Of a stretch of DNA of 64,000 nucleotides, positions 24,614 through 33,127 are shown piece after piece; within the stretch, counting starts at the first letter, position 1, and every line of letters begins with the position of its first letter. Made by a program: the position numbers and the translations under genes. The notes below the pieces were generated by a model. That model was not told where the DNA came from. It made no database searches and worked only from the letters and a program-made list of their open reading frames with translations. This DNA comes from Actinomadura sp. J1-007 (lineage in GTDB: Bacteria > Actinomycetota > Actinomycetes > Streptosporangiales > Streptosporangiaceae): the NCBI RefSeq assembly GCF_009793335.1, contig NZ_WING01000001.1, forward strand, positions 1,984,001 through 2,048,000, in the 5' to 3' direction.

Positions 24614-25969
24614 TCAGGCCCGCTCGGACGCGGGCCGGTTGACGCACAGGCCCTTGCCCTGCTGGGCGTCGTCCACCTTGCCGTCGGCGAACACCTCGCG
24701 GCCCCGCGAGAACGTCATGACCGGCCAGCCCTTGAGCCGGTGGCCCTCCCACAGGCAGGTGCCCTTGCCGGAGTGCACGACCTCGCGCTCCTCGTCGAGG
24801 TCCACCACGACCAGGTCGGCGTCCGCGCCGATCTGGATCGCGCCCTTGTGCGGGTACAGGCCGAAGCGCCGCGCGGGGTTGTAGGAGTTCATCCGCACGA
24901 GGCTGCTCAGCGGCAGGCCGCGCTCGTGCACGGCGTGGTGCAGCATCAGCGGCAGCTCCCACGCGAACGACACCACGCCCGGCTTCTCCGACCACAGGTC
25001 GCCGCCGTTCTTGCGGAACGGGACGTGGTCGGTGCCGATCGTCCCGATCGACCCGCCGAGCAGCGCCTTCCACAGGCCGTCCTGCTCGTGCTCGTCGCGC
25101 AGCGGCGGCGAGATCTTCGCGGTCGCGTCGAGGTCGGCGTCGTACGCGGTGCGGGTCAGGTAGTGCGGGCAGGTCTCCACCGTCACGTCGATCCCGCGCG
25201 CCCGCGCCTCGGCGGCGATCTCCGGGCCGCGCCCGACGGAGGTGTGCACGATGTAGAGGGGGCAGCCGGTCAGCTCCGCGAGCTTGATGACGCGGACGAT
25301 CGCCTCCTCCTCCACGAACGAGGGCCGCGACTCGGTGTAGGCGCCGAGGTCCTGGCGGCCCGTCGCCTTCATCTCCTCCTTGAGCATCGCCGCGAGCTCG
25401 GTGTTCTCGCAGTGCACGGAGACGACGCCGTTCGGGAGCTTGGCGGCCTCGCGCATCGCCCCGTACACCCACGCGTCGGTGGACGAGCGGATCCCGATCG
25501 GGTTGCCCGGCTCGTACCCCATGTGGCACTTGAACGACTGGACGCCCGTCTCCTCCGCCACCCGCGGGATGTCGGGGATGTGCTCCTCGCGCTGGATGCC
25601 CCAGTGGAACCCGAAGTCGATCGCGGCCTGCGCCTCGCCCCGCGCGCGGCGCTCCTTGTAGAAGTCGACGTACCCGCCGTTCGGGTTGCGGGCGAACAGC
25701 AGCACGGTCGTGACGCCGCCGCTCGCCGCGGCGGCCGTCTCGGTGCGCATGTCCTCGTCGTAGTCGTAGTCCACGCCGAGGTGGCAGTGCGGGTCCACGA
25801 CCCCGGGCATGAGCACCCGGCCCTCAAGGTCGATCTCCCGCGTGCCGCCGGGGAGCGCGTCCTTGGTGCCGACCGCGACGATCCGCCCGTCGCGCACGGC
25901 GACGCCCCCGTGGAACTCGCCGGTGTGCGTGACGACCCGGCCGCCGTGCAGAACGAGATCAGCCTTCAT
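24614..25969 (-). CDS. dihydropyrimidinase / hydantoinase-family cyclic amidohydrolase
   Basis: Protein of 451 aa. Zinc ligands and signature parts are VDPHCHLGVD (HxH), SFKCHMGYEPG (the lysine that is carboxylated), VHCENTEL, IVHTSVGRG and GTIGTDHVPF (terminal Asp). The family opens cyclic amides such as dihydrouracil, hydantoins, allantoin and cyclic imides. GGAGG sits 6 bases before ATG 25969; an upstream in-frame TTG is less likely. The start overlaps the DpaA-like gene by 11 bases. It probably performs the ring-opening step of the cluster's pathway. Confidence 0.88.
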   Translation of the reverse strand: MKADLVLHGGRVVTHTGEFHGGVAVRDGRIVAVGTKDALPGGTREIDLEGRVLMPGVVDPHCHLGVDYDYDEDMRTETAAAASGGVTTVLLFARNPNGGYVDFYKERRARGEAQAAIDFGFHWGIQREEHIPDIPRVAEETGVQSFKCHMGYEPGNPIGIRSSTDAWVYGAMREAAKLPNGVVSVHCENTELAAMLKEEMKATGRQDLGAYTESRPSFVEEEAIVRVIKLAELTGCPLYIVHTSVGRGPEIAAEARARGIDVTVETCPHYLTRTAYDADLDATAKISPPLRDEHEQDGLWKALLGGSIGTIGTDHVPFRKNGGDLWSEKPGVVSFAWELPLMLHHAVHERGLPLSSLVRMNSYNPARRFGLYPHKGAIQIGADADLVVVDLDEEREVVHSGKGTCLWEGHRLKGWPVMTFSRGREVFADGKVDDAQQGKGLCVNRPASERA

Positions 25970-26846
25970 CCTCAACCTCCGCAATACGTCGCGAGATGCC
26001 CGACCATTGGCTCGCGCCCACGGTCACCGGGGCGCGGCGGCCGAGGCCCCGCGCCCAGACCGCCCGGTGCCCGAGCTCCTTGGCCGCGTCCAGATCGATG
26101 CCGCCGGGCGGCGCCGCCAGGTCCATGACCAGGCTGTTCGCCGGGAGGGCGGCCAGAACGTCCCGGTCCACGATCCTGGACGGGACGGTCGAGAAGACCA
26201 TCGACAGGCCCGGCGCCCGTTCGCGCAGCTCCTCCAGCGGATGCGGCGAGCACCCGGCCGAACGGGCGTCCGCCCGCTGCACCGGGTTGCGCGCGAACAG
26301 GTGCACCCGCGCGCCGAGCAGCACGAGCGTCCGCGCGAGCAGCCGCCCGATGTTGCCGTGCCCGACGACCGCCACGTCCGAGTCGTGGATCGTCACGTCC
26401 GTCTCGGCGATCGCGAGCTGGAGCGCGCCCTCGACGATCGCGGGGCCGCGCAGCAGCATCAGCTCGGTGTCGTGCTCGTACTCGACCAGCGCGATCCCGC
26501 GCTCCTCCGCCGCCGCCCTCAGCCGCTCGTCCGGCCAGCCGAGGATGATCGTCGCGCCGGGGCCCATCCCGGTCAGCAGCGCCGCGTCCGGCAGGATCGG
26601 CTCGGGCGCCGCGGGCGCGAACAGCGTGCCGTCCGCCGCGATCCCCGGGATCGGGAACAGCGCGTAGTCGGCGCCCTCCAGGGCCTCCGCCGCCGTCGCC
26701 GCGAGCGTGACGCCCTCGATCCCGCCGTCCGGCCACGGGAACCCGTACGCCCGGACCGCCGCGCCCGTCGCGGCGGCCAGCCGCGCGATCTCCCGCTCGC
26801 GCTCGTCGCCGCCGACGACCGCGATCACTCGATGTGCAAGGTCCAT
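25959..26846 (-). CDS. dipicolinate synthase subunit A-like NAD(P)-dependent oxidoreductase
   Basis: Protein of 295 aa resembling DpaA/SpoVFA of spore-formers along its length. It has VIAVVGGDEREREIARLAAATGA at the N-terminus; TIHDSDVAVVGHGNIGRLLARTLVLLGARVHLFAR (nucleotide-binding GxGxxG) near residue 150; then VFSTVPSRIVDRDVLAALPANSLVMDLAAPPGGID. DpaA with DpaB makes dipicolinic acid from the dihydrodipicolinate-pathway product; no DpaB-like flavoprotein is seen here. In this operon it may instead oxidise or reduce a related nitrogen heterocycle. Confidence 0.75.
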   Translation of the reverse strand: MDLAHRVIAVVGGDEREREIARLAAATGAAVRAYGFPWPDGGIEGVTLAATAAEALEGADYALFPIPGIAADGTLFAPAAPEPILPDAALLTGMGPGATIILGWPDERLRAAAEERGIALVEYEHDTELMLLRGPAIVEGALQLAIAETDVTIHDSDVAVVGHGNIGRLLARTLVLLGARVHLFARNPVQRADARSAGCSPHPLEELRERAPGLSMVFSTVPSRIVDRDVLAALPANSLVMDLAAPPGGIDLDAAKELGHRAVWARGLGRRAPVTVGASQWSGISRRIAEVEDEG

Positions 26847-26867
26847 GTTTCCTCTCCGGGTTCCGAC

Positions 26868-27947
26868 TCAGCGGCGCACGACGGCGAGGACGCCCTCGGC
26901 GTCCAGCCCGGCGAGCCCGAGCCGCGCCGCGTCCAGCCCGTTCGCCGCGGGGGCCTCGCCGGTCGCGGTGCCGCCGAGCGTGAGCAGCGCGGTCGCGGCC
27001 GGCACCGGCACGTCCGCGATCCGCGCGAGCACGGTGAACGGCAGCAGCCCGTACGGCAGGTCCTCGCGGTAGTAGCGGTGCGCGAACGAGTCCGGCGCCA
27101 TGATCGTCCGATTGGCCTCGCCGCCGCGCACCGCGCCGACCACGTCGCCCCGCTCGGCCGCGACGGGGTCGGCGGTGCCGATGGCGGTCATCTCCGCGAG
27201 CAGGCCCGGCAGCGCGTGCCCGTACGCCCGCGCGACCGCCCGCCGCTCCTCGTCGAGCGCCTCCAGCACCCGCGCGACACCGGGCGTCATGCCGTCCACG
27301 TAGAACGTGAAGTCGCCGCCGGTCGCCTCCACCCAGGCCGCGCCGAGGACCGCGCCGGGCGGGTGCAGCACCAGGTTCACGTTCGACAGGCTCGACGCCA
27401 GCACGTCGGGCACCTCGGCCGCGCACCGGAACAGCCGGATCCCGTGCTCCAGCGCCTCGTCGCCGCCCGGCAGGCACGCGGCCCGCACCGTCCCGGCGCG
27501 GCCCGTCGTCACCACGGTCCCCGCCTTGACCCGCGCGACGTACGTCAGCGTCGAGAACTCCGCGAGCGGCGGCAGCGGGACGCCCCGTTCGGCGAAGACG
27601 GCCCGCGCGTGCAGCGCGCCGCCGGTGTGCCCGGGGTTGAGCACGATCGGCAGGGCCGCCTTCAGCTCCGCCAGGTCCGCGAACAGCGCGCCGTGCGCCA
27701 CGCTCGGCAGGCACACCACCGCGGCCTCGGCGCCCTGGAGCGCCTCGGCGAGGTCGGTGGTCATCACCTGCGGCGCGGCCTCGCCCGTCCCCAGCACCCC
27801 GTCGTGGCGGACGGACCGCCGCTCGGCGTGCGGGGCCAGGGTCATCGGGTTGCGGTTCCACAGCCGCACGTCGTGCCCGGCCCGGGTCAGCTCCACGACG
27901 GCCGACAGCCCGCCCGCCCCCGCCCCGAGAACGGCGACCGTGCTCAT
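26868..27947 (-). CDS. NAD/NADP octopine/nopaline dehydrogenase-family protein
   Basis: Protein of 359 aa. The Rossmann start is VAVLGAGAGGLSAVVELTRAGHDVRLWNRN, with VVCLPSVAHGALFADL and IVLNPGHTGGAL. A C-terminal helical domain follows (LSNVNLVLHPPGAVLGAAW, FYVDGMTPGVARVLEALDEERRAVARAYG). This is the octopine/opine dehydrogenase architecture, in which an imine between an amino acid and a keto acid is reduced or the opine is oxidised. The ATG overlaps the enolase-superfamily stop (ATGA). An opine-like intermediate or substrate would fit the operon, but this is inference. Confidence 0.82.
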   Translation of the reverse strand: MSTVAVLGAGAGGLSAVVELTRAGHDVRLWNRNPMTLAPHAERRSVRHDGVLGTGEAAPQVMTTDLAEALQGAEAAVVCLPSVAHGALFADLAELKAALPIVLNPGHTGGALHARAVFAERGVPLPPLAEFSTLTYVARVKAGTVVTTGRAGTVRAACLPGGDEALEHGIRLFRCAAEVPDVLASSLSNVNLVLHPPGAVLGAAWVEATGGDFTFYVDGMTPGVARVLEALDEERRAVARAYGHALPGLLAEMTAIGTADPVAAERGDVVGAVRGGEANRTIMAPDSFAHRYYREDLPYGLLPFTVLARIADVPVPAATALLTLGGTATGEAPAANGLDAARLGLAGLDAEGVLAVVRR

Positions 27948-29098
27948 ACGCGGTACTTCTCGATCTTCGTCCGGTCGATCTCGATGCCGAGGCCGGGGCC
28001 CTCGGGGGTCATGACCTTGCCGTCCACGAAGCGGAACGGCTCGGTGATCAGGTCGTCGAGGTAGTAGATCCCCGCGATGGACGGGCCGTCCGCCTCGGCG
28101 GGCTTGGACACCGGGCAGACGCTCGGCAGGGTCGCGATGCGCAGCGCGGAGCCGAGCTGGAGGTTCGCGGCGTTGCCGATGCCGGTCTCGATGGAGCCGC
28201 CGATGTCGCAGTACATGCCGAGGTCCTCGGCGATCTCGGCCTGGCGGCGGGCGCGGTACAGGCCGCCGGGCTTGGTGACGTAGCAGGAGAAGCAGGCCGC
28301 GGCGTCCAGCTCGTCCAGCTCCAGGATGTCGTGGACGGTCCACGCGGACTCGTCGGCCATCACCGGGCTGGTGATCCTGGACGCGACGCGGGCGAGGTCG
28401 CGGGCGCCGGCGAGGGGCTGCTCGCACAGCAGGATGTCGTACTCCTCCTGCCGTAGCGTGACGTCCACGGCCTGGTGGACGGAGGCGTAGCCCTCGTTGC
28501 CGTCCACCCGGATCTTGACGTCGTCGCCGAGGCGGCGGCGCAGCTCGCGGACCAGCGTGACGTCCCGTTCGGGGTCGAGGCCGGTCTTGCACTTGATCGT
28601 GCGCGCGCCCTCGGCGACCGCCTCCTCCGCCTCGGCGTAGCAGCGCTCCAGGTCCATGATCCCGAGGGAGTGCGCGACCTCGATGCCGTCGCGGTGCCGC
28701 CCGCCGAGCAGGGTGGACACGGGCACGCCGAGCGCCTTGCCCGCCGCGTCGTGGCAGGCGACGTCGATCGCGGCCTTCGCGTACGGGTGGCCCTTGACGG
28801 CCTTGTCCATGCGGGCGTGGACCACGCCGATGTCGGCCGGGTCGAGGCCGGTCACGGCGTGCCGGAGGTGGTCGAGCACGATGTGCTGGACGGTCTCGGG
28901 CGTCTCGCCGTAGTAGCGCATGTGCGCGCCGCCCCACGTGCCGCCGGCGGGGGCCTCGCCCCAGCCGGTCACGCCCTCGTCGGTGCTCAGCTCGACGATC
29001 GCGTGGTGCCCGATGGGCGTGTTCATCTTGGAGGCCCAGTTGTGGTCGCGGCGCGCGGGCAGCCGGACCAGGTGGACCGCAATGTCGGTGATCTTCAT
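27944..29098 (-). CDS. mandelate racemase/muconate lactonizing enzyme-family protein (enolase superfamily)
   Basis: Protein of 384 aa with the two-domain enolase-superfamily layout. Catalytic and metal residues are present: TIKCKTGLD (KxK), RVDGNEGY (Asp), LCEQPLAG (Glu), MADESAW (Asp) and CYVTKPGGL (opposite-face Lys). This pattern fits the MLE subgroup (cycloisomerisation, racemisation or dehydration through an enolate). GGGG precedes the ATG at 29098. It sits mid-operon between the fusion protein and the octopine-dehydrogenase-like gene. Confidence 0.88.
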   Translation of the reverse strand: MKITDIAVHLVRLPARRDHNWASKMNTPIGHHAIVELSTDEGVTGWGEAPAGGTWGGAHMRYYGETPETVQHIVLDHLRHAVTGLDPADIGVVHARMDKAVKGHPYAKAAIDVACHDAAGKALGVPVSTLLGGRHRDGIEVAHSLGIMDLERCYAEAEEAVAEGARTIKCKTGLDPERDVTLVRELRRRLGDDVKIRVDGNEGYASVHQAVDVTLRQEEYDILLCEQPLAGARDLARVASRITSPVMADESAWTVHDILELDELDAAACFSCYVTKPGGLYRARRQAEIAEDLGMYCDIGGSIETGIGNAANLQLGSALRIATLPSVCPVSKPAEADGPSIAGIYYLDDLITEPFRFVDGKVMTPEGPGLGIEIDRTKIEKYRV

Positions 29099-29113
29099 GG
29101 CAACCCCCGGGGG

Positions 29114-30106
29114 TCAGGGCTTGGACAGGTCGACGAGCTCGATCTCGTGGCCGTCGGGGTCGGCGACGTACACGGTGTGGCCGTACGGGCCGGGCCCGGG
29201 GCCGCGCACGATCCGGTGCCCCGCGGCGCGGGCGCGCTCGGCGAGCCCGTCGATGTCGCGCGCGGTGAAGCACAGGTGCTGCAACGTTCCACCCTGGCCG
29301 GTGCCGCCCTCGGTGAGGCCGAGCCCCTGGTGGGTGACCACGAGCCGCCGCCCGTCGCGGAAGTCCTCGCGCTTGCGCACCGAGAACCCGAGGACGTCGG
29401 TGTAGAACGCCACGGACCGGTCGAGGTCGACGGTCTCCATGAGCAGGTGGTGCACGTTCAGCGCCTGCGGGCGGCTGCCGCGCTCCAGCCAGGACAGCAC
29501 GTCGTCGCTGGTGGCGAGCTTGCCGAGGTAGTGCGCCCAGACGGCCTCGGCGGTGGCCGTCCAGTCGGGCCGCACGGCGGCGATCCCGTCGGTGACGGCC
29601 ACGACGTCGTAGTCCCGCAGGTACGCCTCGCGCAGGGTGGTCTCCACGCACGCGTTGGCGGTGACGCCCGCGACGAACAGCCCCCGCACGCCCAGCATGT
29701 CGAGCAGCGACTGCAACCGCGTCTCGTAGAACGCGCCGAAGCGGTGCTTGGTGACGACGTACGTCGGGTCGTCGGCGAGCGGCGCGAGCTCGTCCACGAG
29801 CGCGGCGTCCCACGTGCCGGACACGGCCGAGACGCGCTTGCGCTTGCTGGTGTGCGACGGCAGCACCTTGCGGGCGCGCGAGGCGTCCCGTTCCAGGTGG
29901 ACCTGCTTGGTCCAGATGACCGGCAGGCCGGCGGCGCGGAACGCCTCGGCGAGGCGGCGGACGGGCTCGATCGTCGCCTGCGCGGGCTTGACGTCCACGC
30001 CCGAGACCCCGAGCGTCCCCTCGTCGTGGCAGAACGCGTTCTGCATGTCGATGAGGATCAGCGCGGTCTTCTCGGGAACGAGAAGATCCAGGTCAGAATC
30101 GCTCAC
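29114..30106 (-). CDS. isochorismatase-family hydrolase fused to a VOC-family domain
   Basis: Protein of 330 aa read from one uninterrupted frame. Residues 1-215 form a cysteine hydrolase of the isochorismatase/nicotinamidase type, with all three catalytic elements: LILIDMQNAF (Asp), VVTKHRFGAFYET (Lys) and GVTANACVETTLREA (Cys). Residues 220-330 are a glyoxalase/VOC module (NVHHLLMETVDLDRSVAFYTDVLGFSV, LQHLCFTARDI, GHTVYVADPDGHEIELVDL). The GTG at 30106 overlaps the 4-OT stop. The pairing suggests hydrolysis of an amide (maleamate- or ureido-type), followed by metal-dependent handling of the product. Confidence 0.8.
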   Translation of the reverse strand: MSDSDLDLLVPEKTALILIDMQNAFCHDEGTLGVSGVDVKPAQATIEPVRRLAEAFRAAGLPVIWTKQVHLERDASRARKVLPSHTSKRKRVSAVSGTWDAALVDELAPLADDPTYVVTKHRFGAFYETRLQSLLDMLGVRGLFVAGVTANACVETTLREAYLRDYDVVAVTDGIAAVRPDWTATAEAVWAHYLGKLATSDDVLSWLERGSRPQALNVHHLLMETVDLDRSVAFYTDVLGFSVRKREDFRDGRRLVVTHQGLGLTEGGTGQGGTLQHLCFTARDIDGLAERARAAGHRIVRGPGPGPYGHTVYVADPDGHEIELVDLSKP

Positions 30107-30297
30107 GTGTCTTTCCTGTCCACTCCGAGGACGCCGCCGCGCGCCCAGTTCTCCTTCGGGTACTCCTGGATGACCACGTGCAGCCCGTCCGGGCGTGCGT
30201 CGGCGTGCTCGACCATCGCGTCGGTGATGGCCTTGGTGAGCGCGCGCTTCTGGTCGACGGTGCGCCCTTCCCACAGGTGCACGGTGACGAACGGCAT
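30103..30297 (-). CDS. 4-oxalocrotonate tautomerase-family protein
   Basis: Protein of 64 aa, the normal subunit size. It begins MPFVTVHLWEGR, so Pro-1 is available as the catalytic base after Met removal. KRALTKAITDAMVEHADARPDGLHVVIQEYPKENWARGG matches the family fold, including the conserved Trp region near residue 52. AAGGAGAACGACG precedes the ATG. It lies between the aldehyde dehydrogenase and the isochorismatase-VOC gene, as in meta-cleavage-like pathways, where it ketonises an enol acid. Confidence 0.88.
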   Translation of the reverse strand: MPFVTVHLWEGRTVDQKRALTKAITDAMVEHADARPDGLHVVIQEYPKENWARGGVLGVDRKDT

Positions 30298-30318
30298 CGT
30301 CGTTCTCCTTCTGGAAGG

Positions 30319-31806
30319 TCAGCCCCAGAGCTTGGGCGCGTGGTCGAAGTTCAGGTGCTTGGTCTCGGTGAACTCCAGGATTCCCTCGACGCCCTGCTGG
30401 CGGCCGAGGCCGGACTTCTTGAAGCCGCCGACCTCCGCCTCGCCGTAGAAGTGGTGGTAGGTGTTGATCCACACGCTGCCGGCGCTGACCGCGCGGCCGA
30501 CGCGCCAGGCGCGGTCGAGGTCGGTGGTCCAGATCCCGGCGGCGAGGCCGAACTCGGTGTCCTCGGCCAGCTCGACGGCCTCCTCCTCGGAGGAGAACGA
30601 CTGGATCGTCAGCACCGGCCCGAAGATCTCCTCCTGGACGACGCGTGAGTCGCGGGCGAGCCCGCCGACCAGCGTCGGCGCGACGAACGCGCCGGAGGCG
30701 AGGTCGCCGCCCGGCAGCTCGGCGGCGGCGATGATCTCGCCTTCCTTGCGGCCGAGCTCGATGTACTCGTTGATCTCGCGCTGCTGGCCGTGCGAGACGA
30801 CCGGCCCGATCCCGGTGGACGGGTCGAGGGGGTCGCCGAGGCGGAGCGCGCGGGTGCGCTCGGCGAGGCGGGAGACGAACTCGTCCCGCACGGACTCCTC
30901 GACGAGCAGCCGGCTGCCCGCGGTGCAGATCTGGCCGGTGGTGGTGAACACGGCGTTGAGCGCGCCTTCGAGGGCCTTGTCCATGCGGGCGTCGGCGAAG
31001 ACGATGTTGGGCGACTTGCCGCCGAGCTCCAGGGAGACCTTGCGCAGGTCGTCGGCGGCGCGCTTCATCACGCCGATGCCGGTGCCGGTCGCGCCGGTGA
31101 ACGCGATCATCTCGACGCCGGGGTGGCCGACCAGGGCGTCCCCGGTGACGCCGCCGGAGCCGACGACGCAGCCGAGCACGCCGTCCGGCAGGTCGGGGTC
31201 GGCGGCGAGCGGGGCGAGCGCCTCGACGGTGATCGCGGCGGTGAGGCTGGCGGGCTTGACCACGCAGGCGTTGCCGGCCGCGAGGGCGGGCGCGAGCGCG
31301 CGGGCGAGCAGGACCAGCGGCCAGTTCCACGGGGTGATGATCCCGACGACGCCGATCGGCTCGCGGAGCACGACGCCGTGGGCGTTGTCGCCGAGCGCGA
31401 TCGAACGGCCGTAGAGCGTGCGGGCCATCCCGGCGTAGAACTCGACCATCTCGGCGGCGCCGAGGACCTCGCCCCGGGCCTCGCCGATGGTCTTGCCCTG
31501 CTCGCGGGTGAGCAGCTCGCCGAGCCGGTCGGCGTTGGCGCGCAGCGCCTCGGCGTAGCGGAACAGCACGCGGGCGCGGACGGCGCCGTCGTTGCGCCAG
31601 CGGGCGGTGCGGAACGCGCGGTGCGCGCGGTCCACGGCCTCGTCGACGTCGGCGCGGGTGGAGGAGGTGAGGGTGGCGACGGCGGCCCCGGTCGTCGGGT
31701 CGGACGAGGTGACCTCGTCGCCGCTCGCGACGTAGAACGCCTGCCCGGCGGAGGGGAGGCGGAGCGCGGTCCAGGGGGGCCTGTGACCCTCGAATGGTTC
31801 GGACAA
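30319..31806 (-). CDS. aldehyde dehydrogenase, first gene of the catabolic operon
   Basis: Protein of 495 aa of the NAD(P)-dependent aldehyde dehydrogenase superfamily. It has GIITPWNWPLVLLARALAPALAAGNACVVKPAS, FTGATGTGIGVMKRAADDLRKVSLELGGKSPNIVF (catalytic Glu) and TTGQICTAGSRLLVEE (catalytic Cys). The TTG at 31806, preceded by AAAGGGG, gives the standard length; longer in-frame extensions to 31917 run into the promoter region. In this operon it most likely oxidises a semialdehyde. Confidence 0.87.
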   Translation of the reverse strand: MSEPFEGHRPPWTALRLPSAGQAFYVASGDEVTSSDPTTGAAVATLTSSTRADVDEAVDRAHRAFRTARWRNDGAVRARVLFRYAEALRANADRLGELLTREQGKTIGEARGEVLGAAEMVEFYAGMARTLYGRSIALGDNAHGVVLREPIGVVGIITPWNWPLVLLARALAPALAAGNACVVKPASLTAAITVEALAPLAADPDLPDGVLGCVVGSGGVTGDALVGHPGVEMIAFTGATGTGIGVMKRAADDLRKVSLELGGKSPNIVFADARMDKALEGALNAVFTTTGQICTAGSRLLVEESVRDEFVSRLAERTRALRLGDPLDPSTGIGPVVSHGQQREINEYIELGRKEGEIIAAAELPGGDLASGAFVAPTLVGGLARDSRVVQEEIFGPVLTIQSFSSEEEAVELAEDTEFGLAAGIWTTDLDRAWRVGRAVSAGSVWINTYHHFYGEAEVGGFKKSGLGRQQGVEGILEFTETKHLNFDHAPKLWG

Positions 31807-31888
31807 GTCGGCGACCCCTTTCGTTCTTACGGGGATGAAGTGGGTCGTAACGGCTTTGTTAACGATGCCTTGAGGTCCGGGCGAAGTC

Positions 31889-31926
31889 TTGACACCGTGA
31901 CCTAGAACACTGAGCATATCACATGT
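31889..31926. promoter_or_regulatory. divergent promoter/operator between catabolic operon and ABC transporter
   Basis: TTGACA (31889-31894) is a good plus-strand -35 for the ABC operon, with AT-rich GCATAT/CATATC about 18-20 bases later. TCACATGT (31919-31926) overlaps that -10 zone and matches the ACATGTGA element at 20290-20297. A FadR-type repressor bound here would block the ABC promoter and could also affect the aldehyde dehydrogenase side. Confidence 0.5.
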
Positions 31927-31982
31927 CAGGCCAGTTGCAACGGTGAGGACAGACGTCCCACAACCCTTGCGGAGGGATGAGC

Positions 31983-33041
31983 ATGGCCTTCCCGAACCTT
32001 CGTGAGCACGCCTTTCATCGGACCATCCCTTCCCGCCGGCCCGGTCACCGGCCCTCCTTCACCGCCCGCAGGTCCACCCTCACCGCCGCGACCGCCGCCC
32101 TGGCCGTCGCCGTCCCCCTCGCCGCCGGCTGCGCGCGCGCCGCGCCGACGAGCGGCCCGATCTCGATCCTCGCCAACTGGTTCCCGCAGGCGGAGCTGGG
32201 CGGCTACTGGCAGGCCGCCGCGAACGCCGACGCCGACGGAGGCGGCGAAGGCAAGGGCGAGCAACCGCTGAACGTGCTGCCCGGCGGCCCCGGCATCCAG
32301 ACGATCCCGCAGGTCGCGGCGGGAAAGGCGACGTTCGGCGTGGCGACCGGCGCCGACGACCTGCTCGTGGCGCGCGAGCAGGGACTGCCGATCGTCGCGG
32401 TGTTCGCCCCGTTCCGCGCGAACATCACGTGCCTCGCCGCGCACGCGGGCGCCGGCGTGCGGACGTTCGCCGACCTGTCCGGTCGCCGGGTCGCCAAGAT
32501 CCAGAGCCGGCCGTGGTGGGAGTACCTGAAGCGGCACTACCGGCTGACCGGCGTCCAGGAGATCAACTACACGGGCTCGCTGGCGGTGTTCAAGCAGGAC
32601 GCCTCGCTCGTGCAGCAGTGCTACGTGACCAACGAGCCGTACTACCTGCGGCGCGACAAGGTCCCCGTGACCACCCTGTCGGTCTCCGACCAGGGCGGCT
32701 ACCAGGCGTACAGCAACGTGCTGTTCACGACCGAGGCCGTCCTGAAGAAGGACCCGGACATGGTCCGCTCCGTCGTGCGGCGGGTGGCCGCGGGGTGGCG
32801 CGCCTTCCAGAACGACCCCGGCGTCGGCAAGCGGGCGATCCTCGCGGCCAACAAGGACGCCGACCCGGGTGTCATCGACTTCGCCGTCGAGGCGATGCGC
32901 TCCGGCCGCTGGGTGACCTCCGGCGCCATGGACGACGCGCGATGGCGGACGATCCGCGACCAGGTCGCCGAGGCCGGTCTCGTCCCCAGGGACGCCGACT
33001 ACAAGGGGGCGTTCACGACCAGGTTCCTGCCTTCGTCGTAA
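31983..33041 (+). CDS. ABC transporter substrate-binding lipoprotein 1 (NMT1/THI5-like)
   Basis: Protein of 352 aa with a basic N-terminus, a hydrophobic segment and the lipobox LAAGC, so it is anchored outside the membrane. SILANWFPQAELGGYWQAA, GGPGIQTIPQVAAGKATFGVATGADDLLVAREQGLPIVAVFAP and FRANITCLAAHAGAGVRTFADLSG follow the SsuA/TauA/THI5 pattern. The second ATG (31983), 6-8 bases after GGAGGG, is preferred over 31977. A paralogue is encoded at 34689-35645 in the same operon. Confidence 0.87.
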   Translation: MAFPNLREHAFHRTIPSRRPGHRPSFTARRSTLTAATAALAVAVPLAAGCARAAPTSGPISILANWFPQAELGGYWQAAANADADGGGEGKGEQPLNVLPGGPGIQTIPQVAAGKATFGVATGADDLLVAREQGLPIVAVFAPFRANITCLAAHAGAGVRTFADLSGRRVAKIQSRPWWEYLKRHYRLTGVQEINYTGSLAVFKQDASLVQQCYVTNEPYYLRRDKVPVTTLSVSDQGGYQAYSNVLFTTEAVLKKDPDMVRSVVRRVAAGWRAFQNDPGVGKRAILAANKDADPGVIDFAVEAMRSGRWVTSGAMDDARWRTIRDQVAEAGLVPRDADYKGAFTTRFLPSS

Positions 33042-33127
33042 CTCGACTCATCTGACGTCCTACCAGTTACCCACAGCACCTTTCCCCTGATATCCGTTCC
33101 CCCGCACAGAAAGGCGGTGTACGGCTC

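Noticed and set aside
26868..29813. Long in-frame extension upstream of the octopine-dehydrogenase-like gene (981 codons)
   Set aside because: The upstream part is the enolase-superfamily and VOC genes read in a wrong frame; true ATG 27947 overlaps the preceding stop.
31807..31917. 37-residue N-terminal extension of the aldehyde dehydrogenase
   Set aside because: It overlaps the promoter/operator region and has no homology-like sequence; TTG 31806 with AAAGGGG gives the normal family length.
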